A stretch of 39,338 bases of DNA from Firmicutes bacterium UBA3914 (GTDB taxonomy: Bacteria; Bacillota; Limnochordia; Darwinibacteriales; Darwinibacteriaceae): the NCBI GenBank assembly GCA_002391385.1, contig DGEY01000058.1, positions 1-39,338 on the forward strand. The letters run 5' to 3'. The notes under the pieces were generated by a model that ran no database searches, had not been told where the DNA came from, and worked only from the letters and a program-made list of their open reading frames with translations. Shown piece by piece: positions 1 to 7,856 of the stretch. Position 1 is the stretch's first letter. Every line of letters starts with the position of its first letter. A program made the translations under genes and the position numbers.

Positions 1-19
1 AGATGTGTATAAGAGACAG
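1..19 (+). other. Nextera/Tn5 mosaic-end adapter (artefact)
   Basis: The first 19 bases, AGATGTGTATAAGAGACAG, are identical to the Tn5 mosaic end used in Nextera libraries. The orientation is that of an adapter joined to the left end of an insert. It is not genomic sequence; genomic sequence starts at about base 20, and this is the physical end of an untrimmed contig. Confidence 0.97.
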
Positions 20-47
20 GCTCGGTTGACATGCCGGGCGCACCGCG

Positions 48-80
48 CAGGCACGGGCTTAAACGGCCCGTGCCTGTTTT
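48..80 (+). terminator. Hairpin with T-tract across the end of the aldolase gene
   Basis: CAGGCACGGGC (48-58) pairs perfectly with GCCCGTGCCTG (66-76) around a 7-base loop and is followed by TTTT on the plus strand. The loop contains the stop codon of the minus-strand aldolase gene. The T-tract is on the plus-strand side, so it best fits the terminator of a convergent gene lying left of the contig end. On the minus strand it has no T-tract. Confidence 0.5.
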
Positions 81-706
81 ACTGCTGCGATGTACTGCGC
101 GGCCAAAACGCTTAAGGCCGCCCAGTCTCGGCGGGCCACGATGTCCCTGTTGACCAGGGCCGAGCCCACGCCCACGAACACGGCACCCGCCTGGAGGAAC
201 TGCCCCAAGTTGCCCAGGTTCACTCCCCCGGTGGGAGTGAGCTTGACCTGGGGCAGCGGGCCCCGGATATCCTTGAAGAACTCCGGCCCCAGCTTCGTTG
301 CGGGGAACACCTTCACCACATCCGCCCCCGCCTCCCAGGCGGTGAGGATCTCGGTGGGGCTGAAGGCCCCCGGGATCACGATCTTGCCGTAGCGCTTGGC
401 CATGGTGATCACATCCTGCCTGAGGACGGGCGAGACTAGGAAATCGGCCCCGGCCAGCAAAGCGGCGCGGGCGGTCTCCCCATCCAGGACGGACCCGGCA
501 CCGATGATGGCCTTCCCCCCAAGTACCTTGGAAGCCTGGTAGATGGCCTCCAGCGCCCCGGGGGAAGTCATGGTGATCTCCACCGCCAGTACCCCTCCCG
601 CCACCAGCGCCTCGCAGATGGACACCAGCTCCCCGCCATCCTGGGTACGGATGACCGCAACGACTCCAGTTTCTTCCATCAGCCTGAGCTGCTCCCCTTT
701 GGTCAC
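59..706 (-). CDS. eda: KDPG/KHG aldolase (2-dehydro-3-deoxy-phosphogluconate aldolase)
   Basis: A 215-residue class I aldolase of the KDPG/KHG family. It splits 2-keto-3-deoxy-6-phosphogluconate (and/or 4-hydroxy-2-oxoglutarate) to pyruvate and an aldehyde in the cytoplasm. The length is typical of the family. Visible landmarks are the catalytic Glu of AVEITM (E43), the GAGSVLD strand near 69, the Schiff-base lysine of VVKVFPA (K132) and the phosphate-binding PTGGV near 158. It starts with GTG at 706, preceded by GGAGG at a good distance. It seems monocistronic here. No Entner-Doudoroff dehydratase or KDG kinase is visible in the window, so it may serve sugar-acid breakdown. The preference between KDPG and KHG cannot be read from the sequence. 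Confidence 0.93.
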   Translation of the reverse strand: MTKGEQLRLMEETGVVAVIRTQDGGELVSICEALVAGGVLAVEITMTSPGALEAIYQASKVLGGKAIIGAGSVLDGETARAALLAGADFLVSPVLRQDVITMAKRYGKIVIPGAFSPTEILTAWEAGADVVKVFPATKLGPEFFKDIRGPLPQVKLTPTGGVNLGNLGQFLQAGAVFVGVGSALVNRDIVARRDWAALSVLAAQYIAAVKQARAV

Positions 707-792
707 TGTGCATTCCTCCCCTGCTGCCTCGGTGGGGGAATCCTTCTACACCGCCACCGCCCAATTCCTGCCTGGAAGGGGCCAAATGTGCA

Positions 793-820
793 GAGCCGGA
801 GGGCGGCTGCCCTCCGGCTC
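793..820 (-). terminator. Strong hairpin after the porin-like gene
   Basis: GAGCCGGAGGG (793-803) pairs perfectly with CCCTCCGGCTC (810-820) around a 6-base loop. It starts 7 bases beyond the stop of the minus-strand beta-barrel gene, where an operon terminator belongs. Neither strand has a long T-run after it, so it may act as an mRNA 3' end stabiliser or a weak terminator. Confidence 0.55.
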
Positions 821-826
821 TTCCTG

Positions 827-2098
827 CTAAAACTGGTATTTCACCGTCAGCGCGGCCCGGGTGGAAATGGAGTCGAACTTCCCTTCGCCGAAGGGCTGCA
901 CCAGGCTCAGCTCCAGCTGCAGGCCTTCCCCCAGGCGGTGGGTGTAGGAGGGACGGATGATGCCGCCCTTTTCCTGGGTCCCGTAGAGGATCACCAGATC
1001 CGCACTGGCATCCGGGTTGAAATCGTAGGCCAGGCGCCCGTAGAGGTAGTGGGCCCCTTGGATTTCCCCCGGTGCCGGGGGGAATGCGGTCAGATCAGGC
1101 TGCACGTAGGGCTCCAGAAGGGAACCCTGCCCCCGGTAGATGTACTGGGCCTGCACCAAAAGGCCGCTGCCCACATCAACTGTGTAGTCCCCGCCCACCA
1201 CCGCTTGGAAATACCTTTCGTTGATGGACATGGGGATGCGCACCTCGTAGGGATTCTCCGGCTCGGCGAACTTCTCCGGCCCTCCGTAACTCGCCTCAGC
1301 CCACACCCCCGCGGGCCCGAGGGTTCCCGCCAGGGCCAGGCCCAAGAAGTGCTGCCGGCGGTAGGTCCCTTCCAAGGCCATGCCCCCGGGCACAGTGGGC
1401 CCCAGCACCAGCTCTATACCTGGCAGGGGCTCGTAGCCCCAGAAATAGCTGGCCTGCAGATCGAAGCCGGCGAGCTGGGTCTCCAAGCGGAGCGCCAGTT
1501 CAGGGTGGCCCAAGCCCGGCTTTTTGGCCCCTTCGATGGCCTCCAGCAGCTGGGCGCCCTGGGGGCCGGCCTCCAGCATGAGCTTCTCCATGAAGGCATC
1601 GATCTTTTGGGGTGCGAAGACCGGGATCACCACCGCCGTCCCCGACCAGGCCCGGGCGTAGTATTCAACCCGGCCGGCCCAGACCGCTTCGCCCCGCAGA
1701 TCGCCGCCCAAGAGAGCGCTGCTGCTCATGCGGGTGAAATAGTTGGTGGGGTTAAAGCCATCCGCCGTGCCCCAGCTGATCAGCTGCTTGCCCAGCTGGT
1801 AATCGAAATCGCCGTAATACCCTTTGAGCCAAAGCTGATCCAGCTCGAGCTTACCGTCCTTGAGCTTCCAGTCCCACCAGCCCTTGGTGGAAAAATGCAG
1901 CTTGCCCAGGCTGTCCAGCTCATCTTCCAGGGCCAGGCGGAAGCCCAGGGGGATGGAAGCCAGCACAGGCTTTTCCTCTACGCGGTCCCACTCATAGGCC
2001 AGGCCCCCGTAGAGTTCGCCTGTGGGTGCGGCGGCCCACACGGGCACCGCCCAGAGCATCACCAGGATGGCTGCGAGAATCTGCACACGCTTTTTCAC
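827..2098 (-). CDS. Exported outer-membrane beta-barrel (porin-like, DUF1302-type) protein
   Basis: A 423-residue protein with a clear signal peptide (KKR, then a hydrophobic stretch ending in VWAAA near 23). The rest is rich in alternating aromatic/hydrophobic residues and Gly, as in transmembrane beta-strands. It ends in VKYQF, i.e. with the C-terminal Phe beta-signal recognised by BamA. There are no membrane helices after the signal. It lies at the 3' end of a TetR / RND / LolA-like / barrel operon. In proteobacteria, barrels of the DUF1302 type occur beside LolA-like DUF1329 proteins and MMPL/RND pumps, which suggests a shared role in moving lipid or another hydrophobic compound to or from the outer membrane. 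The GTG start at 2098 follows GGAGGAGGG. The exact family is uncertain; the fold class is well supported. Confidence 0.7.
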   Translation of the reverse strand: MKKRVQILAAILVMLWAVPVWAAAPTGELYGGLAYEWDRVEEKPVLASIPLGFRLALEDELDSLGKLHFSTKGWWDWKLKDGKLELDQLWLKGYYGDFDYQLGKQLISWGTADGFNPTNYFTRMSSSALLGGDLRGEAVWAGRVEYYARAWSGTAVVIPVFAPQKIDAFMEKLMLEAGPQGAQLLEAIEGAKKPGLGHPELALRLETQLAGFDLQASYFWGYEPLPGIELVLGPTVPGGMALEGTYRRQHFLGLALAGTLGPAGVWAEASYGGPEKFAEPENPYEVRIPMSINERYFQAVVGGDYTVDVGSGLLVQAQYIYRGQGSLLEPYVQPDLTAFPPAPGEIQGAHYLYGRLAYDFNPDASADLVILYGTQEKGGIIRPSYTHRLGEGLQLELSLVQPFGEGKFDSISTRAALTVKYQF

Positions 2099-2131
2099 TG
2101 CTGTTCACCCTCCTCCAGTGTTCTCCCGCGC

Positions 2132-2902
2132 TTAGCGCCGCAGGTTGCGCACGGTAAAGATGTCGGGGCTGACCTCTTCCTGGCTGACCTTGGTCAGCTC
2201 CAAAATGGTCCTGGTCCCCTCCATGTTGTTGGCCATGACCACGCGATGGGGAATGAGCTCGCCGGAAACCAGCTGGAAATCGCTTAAGGTGAGGGTCTTG
2301 GTTAAAACATTCCCGGAACCGTAGAACTCGATTTTCACGGGGACCATCTTGTCCTTCCACACCCAGATCAGCACCCGGTCATAGGCTGCTGCCGACCCCT
2401 GGGCGGTGAGTTCCAGAAGGTAGCAGTCCACCCCCTGCTCCACCTGGTCCTGGAGCCTCTGCACCGCGTAGTCTTCTTCGTAATCAAAGCTGCCGCCGAT
2501 CTCCTCATAGGTGAAATCGGTGCCCATGAAGGAATCGCCGGTCATGTGGGAGGCGATCCTCCGTTCCCGGCCCAGGGCCGGCAGGTACAGCCACATCTGG
2601 CTTTCCCCGTCTTTGGGCTTCAGGGACAGGAACTTGGTGCCCCGCACGTCCCCGGGGGCGAGGTATTCCAAAAACTGGGCGTCCCCTTCCTCATCCATCC
2701 GCACGTAAACCTGCAGCTCGTAGCTGCGCTGGGCGCCCTTGGCGTTTTCGGTGATCATGGTCAGCTCTGCGCTTCCCGAACCGCTTAAAATGGTGCGGAA
2801 ACTGAGCTCGTCCAGGATTTCCTGGCCAGTTGGGCCCTGCGCCAAGGCGGTCCAGCTGAGGACCAGCAGCGCGGCCAGTACAAGCAAAGACATTTTCTTC
2901 AT
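2132..2902 (-). CDS. LolA-like outer-membrane lipoprotein-sorting protein
   Basis: A 256-residue exported protein with a signal peptide (MKKMSLLVLAALLVLSWTA, cut near LAQG at about 21-23). The mature part resembles LolA-like 'outer membrane lipoprotein-sorting' proteins (PF17131 type): a half-barrel of strands, with FLEYLAPGDVRGTKFL near 93 and the LWLYLPALGRERRI-like region (MWLYLPALGRERRI) near 123. It probably binds a hydrophobic ligand in a periplasm-like space. It lies between the RND pump (5 bases upstream) and the barrel gene (33 bases downstream), the order expected if it passes a ligand between inner and outer membrane. This family is often found beside MMPL pumps. The ligand is unknown. 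Confidence 0.78.
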   Translation of the reverse strand: MKKMSLLVLAALLVLSWTALAQGPTGQEILDELSFRTILSGSGSAELTMITENAKGAQRSYELQVYVRMDEEGDAQFLEYLAPGDVRGTKFLSLKPKDGESQMWLYLPALGRERRIASHMTGDSFMGTDFTYEEIGGSFDYEEDYAVQRLQDQVEQGVDCYLLELTAQGSAAAYDRVLIWVWKDKMVPVKIEFYGSGNVLTKTLTLSDFQLVSGELIPHRVVMANNMEGTRTILELTKVSQEEVSPDIFTVRNLRR

Positions 2903-2907
2903 CCTTC

Positions 2908-5202
2908 TTACCCCTTTCTCAATTGTCGTTTGGCAGAAAAGTTCAATAAGAGCGGGACAACCAACAGCGCCGCCAGGGAACTGACGATCATGGCTGCGGA
3001 AATGAGCAGACCGAAGACGGCAATGGCTCGGAAATGGGAGAAAACCAGGACCAAGAAGCCCGCAATCAAGGCCAGAGCATTGAAGATGATGGCCCGGCCT
3101 GCGCTGGTGCCGGTGCGCTCCAGGGCGGCGGCTGTCCCCTGGCCGCTAGCGGCCTCCCAGCGGTAGCGGCTGATATAATGAATCGCGTAGTCAACGCCGA
3201 TGCCAATGGCCACGCTGGAAATCATGCTGGTGACCGCATCCAACGGCAGTCCCGCAAAGCCCATGATGCCGAAGTTGACCACCACGGTGAAGGCCAGGGG
3301 AATCAAGCTGAACAGGCCCAAAACCACCGATTTCATCAGCAGGCTGACAATGAGGCCCACCATGATCCCGGAGCTGACCAGGCTGGAGACCTGGGTCTGC
3401 ACGTAGCGGTTCATGAGGCGCTGCATCACCTTGGGCGTGCCGGAAAGGTAGGCCTGAAGGCCCGATTCTGCTCCGTAGCGCTCCTTCAGGAAGCTTTCCA
3501 CCTGGCTGATCACCTGGCCCATCGCTTCCGCATCCAGCGTTTTCATCTGGGCGGTGACGAGAGCCCTGCTGTAATCGTAGGTAACCAGGGAATCGAGGCC
3601 AGAACCTCCCTGCATGCTGAAAAGCAGCAGCAGCTGGGCCACGGCTTCCGGGCTGTCAGGCAGGGTGTAAAACTCAGGATCCCCGTCCCACATGGCTTGG
3701 TTGAGCTCCCGGATCACATCGGCCACAGACGTGGCGTGGTTGATGGTGTCAAAGGAGTTCAGGTATTCCTGAATAGTTACAAGCTCCGCCAATACCGCGG
3801 GGTCCTTGATGCCATCGGGTTCACCTGTATCCAGCACCACCGCGATCTGCATGCTGCCCCCGAACACTTCCTCAATGACCATGGTGGCCCGCTTCACGGG
3901 GCTGGAAGCACCGAAGTAGTTGACGATGTTGCTCTCCAAAGTGATCAAACCTGCACCCAGGGCAAAGACGATCAAGAGCGCGACCACCACAGCCACCAGC
4001 CTTTTCGGGCGGTACACGGCCCAGTGGACGAAAGACAGGAGGATGCGGGTGAGCAGCCCTTCCCGCGCGGGCTTGTCTTCGGCCAGCCGCACCTTGGGTT
4101 CCTTTACCAGCATGAGAATGGCCGGCACCAGGCTCAAGGATAGGGCCATGGCCAGTATCACGCCCACCGCGGTGAGCACGCCGAATTCCCGAATTGGCTC
4201 TACAAAGGCGGTGATCAGGGCGGCGAAGCCCGCGGCGGTGGTCAAGGCCGCCATGACCACGGGGGAAGTGATGGCCCCAAAGGTCTGCTCCAGGGCCTGC
4301 CGCTTAGGCAGTCCGCCCGATAGCGCCTCCTGGTACTTGTTCAAAATGTGGATGCTGGAGGCGATGCCGATGGTGACCAGAATCACCGGCATGACCATGG
4401 AGATGATGGATACGGGGATGCCCTGCCAGATCATGAGGGCCACCGTCCAGATCACGCTCGTCCCCACCGTAACCAGGGGGAGGACGATGCCCAAGGCGGA
4501 GCGCAGGGTGGCGTACAAGACCGCTCCCACGATCACCACCACAAAGGGCACCAACTTCAAGAGATCCTGCTTCATGGCCCGCTCGGTGTAGTAGAGGATG
4601 TAGGCGTCGCCCACCACATGGATCTCCTCGGGGCCTGCGTAGCGGGCCGCGATTTCCTCAATCTGGCCCATGAGCTCGCTGAGATCGGGAATTAAGCTCA
4701 GGCTCTCCAGCTCCAAAAACAGGGCTGCCCCCCGCCCATCCGCGGTGACCAGCCGACCCGCGTAGGGACTGTCCAGGATGTCCTTCTTGAAATCCTCAAT
4801 TTCCTCGGGGCTCTGGGGCAGCTCGGCAGTCATGGGCGCGATCTCGATGCCCCAAAAACCGCTGGTCACTTTCTGGGCGTTAAAAGGGCTCTGCACTTCC
4901 GCCACACCGGGCAGGGCCTCCAGTTCTGCAGCTAAATCGTGGATCTTCTTCAAGACCGCGGGGTTGAACACGTTATCGCTCTGCACCGCGATGAGGAAAA
5001 GGTCCTGCGTACCAAAGTCGTCCACAACTTCCATCAGTTCCAGTAAAACTGGATCGTCCTCGGGGATCATGGCATCGATACTGGCGTCGAAGGTGATGCG
5101 GGGCAGGAAACTCGCGGCAAAGGCGGTGAGCACCACCACAACCCCCATCACCACCCAGGGATGATCTAAAACCAGCTTGAACCAGCGCTGCAATGAATTC
5201 AC
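2908..5202 (-). CDS. MMPL/RND-family transporter permease
   Basis: A 764-residue inner-membrane protein with two repeats of the RND plan. TM1 lies near 12-31, followed by an extracytoplasmic porter domain to about 210, then five helices (about 215-365). The second half has TM7 near 395-415, a second large loop, and helices from about 620 to 750. The sterol-sensing/MMPL-type signature GIASSIHILNKY (about 280) and its counterpart GIGVDYAIHYISRY (about 685) are present. Such pumps use the proton gradient to move lipids or hydrophobic molecules. It follows TetR with a GTGA overlap at 5199-5202. The start is GTG at 5202, or TTG at 5193, which is better spaced from the AGAGG site. With the LolA-like and barrel genes it forms a probable trans-envelope export unit. 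Confidence 0.85.
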   Translation of the reverse strand: MNSLQRWFKLVLDHPWVVMGVVVVLTAFAASFLPRITFDASIDAMIPEDDPVLLELMEVVDDFGTQDLFLIAVQSDNVFNPAVLKKIHDLAAELEALPGVAEVQSPFNAQKVTSGFWGIEIAPMTAELPQSPEEIEDFKKDILDSPYAGRLVTADGRGAALFLELESLSLIPDLSELMGQIEEIAARYAGPEEIHVVGDAYILYYTERAMKQDLLKLVPFVVVIVGAVLYATLRSALGIVLPLVTVGTSVIWTVALMIWQGIPVSIISMVMPVILVTIGIASSIHILNKYQEALSGGLPKRQALEQTFGAITSPVVMAALTTAAGFAALITAFVEPIREFGVLTAVGVILAMALSLSLVPAILMLVKEPKVRLAEDKPAREGLLTRILLSFVHWAVYRPKRLVAVVVALLIVFALGAGLITLESNIVNYFGASSPVKRATMVIEEVFGGSMQIAVVLDTGEPDGIKDPAVLAELVTIQEYLNSFDTINHATSVADVIRELNQAMWDGDPEFYTLPDSPEAVAQLLLLFSMQGGSGLDSLVTYDYSRALVTAQMKTLDAEAMGQVISQVESFLKERYGAESGLQAYLSGTPKVMQRLMNRYVQTQVSSLVSSGIMVGLIVSLLMKSVVLGLFSLIPLAFTVVVNFGIMGFAGLPLDAVTSMISSVAIGIGVDYAIHYISRYRWEAASGQGTAAALERTGTSAGRAIIFNALALIAGFLVLVFSHFRAIAVFGLLISAAMIVSSLAALLVVPLLLNFSAKRQLRKG

Positions 5203-5774
5203 CTCTTTCTCAGTTGGAAGATCAGGTTGAGTGCATCCAGGCTCAAGTAGGCCGTTTCCTTAGGCTCCAGCAGGATCTGGACGGCAATTCCGAAGATACT
5301 CCCCAAAAACAGGCCGGATAACACCTCCGGCGAATAGGCGTGGCCGAACTCCTCCAGGAGTTTTTCCGTGAAGATCTCTGTGGCAAATTGCTCGATGATC
5401 ACCTGGAAGATCTCCCTGACCTGCTCCCGCAGGGTTTCCGACCGGAGGGCGAGCCCAACCAGGTCATAGAGCACGCAGAAGAGTTCCGGCTCCTTGGTCA
5501 ACACATCTTGGTACAGCTTGATAAAGCAGGCCCCTTTTTCCCAGGGAGACATTTCGGGATTTAGCTCCTGGGCAAACTCGGAATACCGTTCGGCGACCCG
5601 CCTGACCACCGCCAGCAGCAGGCCCTCCTTGTTGTGGTAGTGATAGCTGATCTGGCTTAAGGCCACCTGCGCCTCCTCGGCGATTTGCCGCAGAGACGTT
5701 TGGGCATAGCCCTCCCTAGCCAGGACGTTGTAGGCAGCATCGAGGATCTTCTCCTCCTGCGATTTCTCCAGCAC
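5199..5774 (-). CDS. TetR/AcrR-family transcriptional regulator
   Basis: A 191-residue repressor-type protein. The N-terminal helix-turn-helix is the classic TetR pattern: ILDAAYNVLAREGYAQTS at about 10-27, then LRQIAEEAQVALSQISYHY near 28-46. The C-terminal ligand domain is helical and unassigned. It starts with GTG at 5774, 8 bases after GGGAGGAG. It is the first gene of the operon that continues into the RND, LolA-like and barrel genes; its stop codon overlaps the RND start. An imperfect palindrome just upstream (5796-5813) is a candidate autoregulatory operator. The natural reading is ligand-relieved repression of the export unit. Confidence 0.9.
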   Translation of the reverse strand: MLEKSQEEKILDAAYNVLAREGYAQTSLRQIAEEAQVALSQISYHYHNKEGLLLAVVRRVAERYSEFAQELNPEMSPWEKGACFIKLYQDVLTKEPELFCVLYDLVGLALRSETLREQVREIFQVIIEQFATEIFTEKLLEEFGHAYSPEVLSGLFLGSIFGIAVQILLEPKETAYLSLDALNLIFQLRKR

Positions 5775-5795
5775 GGCCCCACTCCTCCCTATTCA

Positions 5796-5829
5796 ATCGG
5801 ACGACCGTTCGATCCGTGATCATATTATA
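5796..5829 (-). promoter_or_regulatory. tetR promoter -10 and candidate TetR operator
   Basis: On the minus strand TATAAT occurs at 5829-5824. The best -35 match 17 bases upstream (TGGCAT) is poor. Just downstream lies an imperfect 18-bp palindrome at 5796-5813 (14 of 18 positions symmetric, core CGACCGTTCG), a usual size and place for a TetR operator. It sits 22 bases before the GTG start of tetR. Operator function is inferred from position and symmetry. Confidence 0.5.
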
Positions 5830-5913
5830 CCGCTTCCCCGCAAGAAATGCCACTACTGGCAGAAAAAAGGATCAAAGGCAGAGGACGAGAAACTAAGGAC
5901 AGGAGGTGATCTT

Positions 5914-6420
5914 GTGTACGATTTCTTCATCGGTATCCGCCTGCCCAAGGAGCTGGAAGAGGTGTGTGAAGGCTACCGGCGGGCCTTTAGGGCTCCCCGC
6001 ACCGTGGCCCACATTACGGTGATCGCCCCCTTTGCCTGGGAAGAAGGCGCGGAAACCCTGCAGGAGCTGCTTAAAGAGGCTCTCCAGCCCCTGGCCCCCT
6101 TTAGAATCAGCGGCTCCGGCTTAGGCTCCTTCGGCACGCGGGTCCTTTTTGTCAACGTGGATCTCACCAGCGAACTGGAGCAGCTGCACCGAGCCCTGGC
6201 CAGGCAGCTCAGGCAGGCCGGTGTCAAGGTGGACAGAAGGCCCTACCATCCCCACATCACCCTGGCCACCAGGCTCACCCCCGGCCAGTTTGCCCGCTAT
6301 CAAAGGGAACTGGAGGGCTTTGCCCCGGATTATTCCTTCCGCTGCGACGCCATCAGCCTCTTTGAGTTCACCGTAGATGGGCGCTGGCGGGAACAGACAA
6401 AAATTGGCTTGAACGGCTGA
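5914..6420 (+). CDS. 2'-5' RNA ligase / LigT-ThpR-like 2H phosphoesterase
   Basis: A 168-residue protein of the 2H phosphoesterase superfamily. Both hallmark HxT motifs are present: HIT at 33-35 (AHITVIAPF) and HIT at 114-116 (HPHITLATR). These form the catalytic pair that opens 2',3'-cyclic phosphates or joins 2'-5' ends in RNA. Length and spacing fit the ThpR/LigT family. The start is GTG at 5914, chosen because AGGAGGTGAT, a near-perfect anti-16S match, lies at 5901-5910. It is divergent from the TetR operon and ends 70 bases before the flavodiiron gene, which has its own promoter. The physiological substrate is unknown. Confidence 0.9.
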   Translation: MYDFFIGIRLPKELEEVCEGYRRAFRAPRTVAHITVIAPFAWEEGAETLQELLKEALQPLAPFRISGSGLGSFGTRVLFVNVDLTSELEQLHRALARQLRQAGVKVDRRPYHPHITLATRLTPGQFARYQRELEGFAPDYSFRCDAISLFEFTVDGRWREQTKIGLNG

Positions 6421-6430
6421 TTCTGCCTCC

Positions 6431-6459
6431 TTGTGTTTGGCTTAATAGTTTGGTATCAT
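6431..6459 (+). promoter_or_regulatory. Sigma-A-type promoter of the flavodiiron gene
   Basis: TTGTGT (6431-6436), a 17-base spacer and TATCAT (6454-6459) on the plus strand match the vegetative consensus in two elements at ideal spacing. Transcription would start near 6466, about 25 bases before the GTG start at 6491. Confidence 0.6.
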
Positions 6460-6490
6460 TTCCCTAAACCACAAGAAACGGGGTGTTTCT

Positions 6491-7684
6491 GTGCGAACTT
6501 CGAAGAAACTGACGGACAAAGTCACCTGGGTCGGTAAAGTGGACTGGGAGCTGCAGACCTTCCACGGCCACGAGTTTTCCACCAGGAGGGGCTCCTCCTA
6601 CAACTCCTACCTGATCCGCGATGAAAAGGTGGTGCTCATCGACACGGTCTGGCTGCCCTACGACCGGGAATTCGTGGAGCATCTGAGGGACGAAATCGAC
6701 CTGAAGGCCATCGACTACATAGTGATCCAGCATGCGGAGATCGACCATGGGGGCGCGCTCTTGGAGCTGATGAGGGAAATACCGGATACGCCCATCTACT
6801 GTACGAAAAACGGCGAACGGATCATCCGGGGCCACTTCCACCAGGACTGGAACTTCGTCACGGTGAAAACGGGGGACACTCTGGATATCGGCCAGTCCCA
6901 GCTGGTCTTTGTGGAAGCGCCCATGCTGCACTGGCCGGACACCATGTTCACCTACATGACCGGGGAGAACATCCTTTTCAGCAACGACGCCTTTGGCCAG
7001 CACTATGCCACCGAATCCCTTTACAACGACGCGGTGGACCAGTGCGAGCTCTTCGCCGAGGCCATGAAGTATTACGCCAACATCCTCACACCCTTCAGCG
7101 CCCTGGTGAAAAAGAAGATCAACGAGGTTCTGGCCATGGAGCTGCCTGTGGACCTGATCTGCACCAGCCACGGTGTGATCTGGCGGGATAACCCCTCCCA
7201 GATCATCCACAAGTACCTGGAGTGGGCCGATGACTACCAGGAGAACCAAATCACCATCATCTACGACACCATGTGGAACTCCACCAGGCTCATGGCGGAA
7301 GCCATCGCCGCGGGCATCCAGGATGAGGACCCCGAGGTGACGGTAAAGGTGCTCCACGCCGCCAAGTACGACAAAAACGATATCGTCACGGAGATCTTCA
7401 AGTCCAAGGCCATCCTGGCGGGCTCTTCCACCGTGAACAACCGCTACCTATCCGCCATGGGCGGCTTGCTGGAGATGGTCAAGGGCCTGCGCTTCAAGAA
7501 GAAAAAGGCCGCGGCCTTTGGCAGCTACGGCTGGAGCGGCGAAGCGGTGAAGCTGCTCAGCGAAGATCTGGCCGCCGCGGGCTTTACCGTCGTCGGCGAA
7601 GGCCAGCGGGTGTTGTGGGTGCCCGATGAAGCGGCGCTTCAGGCCTGCCGGGAGTTTGGACGCAGTTTCGTGCGCAGCCTCTAA
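6491..7684 (+). CDS. fprA: FprA-family A-type flavoprotein (flavodiiron protein)
   Basis: A 397-residue cytoplasmic enzyme that reduces O2 to water and/or NO to N2O in anaerobes. The N-terminal metallo-beta-lactamase-like domain (about 1-250) has the di-iron HxExDH motif in QHAEIDHGG (H81, E83, D85, H86), with further ligands expected in the HWPDTMF, SNDAFGQH and CTSHGVIW segments. The C-terminal flavodoxin domain begins at IIYDTMWNSTRLMAEAI (about 255) and binds FMN. There is no extra rubredoxin or flavin-reductase domain, so it is class A and needs an external rubredoxin or similar donor. The GTG start at 6491 follows GGGGTG. It has its own promoter upstream and a terminator 20 bases downstream, so it is probably transcribed alone as an oxygen/NO defence gene. 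Confidence 0.95.
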   Translation: MRTSKKLTDKVTWVGKVDWELQTFHGHEFSTRRGSSYNSYLIRDEKVVLIDTVWLPYDREFVEHLRDEIDLKAIDYIVIQHAEIDHGGALLELMREIPDTPIYCTKNGERIIRGHFHQDWNFVTVKTGDTLDIGQSQLVFVEAPMLHWPDTMFTYMTGENILFSNDAFGQHYATESLYNDAVDQCELFAEAMKYYANILTPFSALVKKKINEVLAMELPVDLICTSHGVIWRDNPSQIIHKYLEWADDYQENQITIIYDTMWNSTRLMAEAIAAGIQDEDPEVTVKVLHAAKYDKNDIVTEIFKSKAILAGSSTVNNRYLSAMGGLLEMVKGLRFKKKKAAAFGSYGWSGEAVKLLSEDLAAAGFTVVGEGQRVLWVPDEAALQACREFGRSFVRSL

Positions 7685-7703
7685 CCAGCACAGAACACGC
7701 CTC

Positions 7704-7730
7704 AGCCGCGGGGTCACCTGCGGCTTTTTT
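7704..7730 (+). terminator. Rho-independent terminator of the flavodiiron gene
   Basis: AGCCGC (7704-7709) pairs with GCGGCT (7720-7725), with further GG/CC pairs inside, followed by TTTTTT ending at 7730. It is placed 20 bases after the flavodiiron stop codon. Confidence 0.9.
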
Positions 7731-7856
7731 CTGGGCAGACCCTAAGAAGGATCGCCGCGGGACTGCCGGAAAGATCCCCTTAAATGCAATTGATAATCCT
7801 TAGCAACGGGCAGGAAAAACCTGCCTGGTGCAGAAATCACTGCTTGTGGGATTAAC

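Noticed and set aside
788..2287. A 499-codon plus-strand open frame opposite the porin-like gene
   Set aside because: Antisense shadow: no ribosome site in a sensible place, Gly/His/Gln-rich composition, and it runs across two minus-strand genes.
3034..4143. A 369-codon plus-strand open frame opposite the RND gene
   Set aside because: The minus-strand RND transporter accounts for the coding signal here; the plus-strand product is a typical His/Gln-rich shadow.
6464..7357. A 297-codon minus-strand open frame opposite the flavodiiron gene
   Set aside because: The plus strand encodes a flavodiiron protein with all iron-ligand motifs; the minus-strand frame has none.
7809..7825. Terminator in front of the polysaccharide deacetylase
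   Set aside because: GGCAGG-AAAAA-CCTGCC is a good small hairpin, but there is no T-run after it, and a terminator already lies at 7704-7730.
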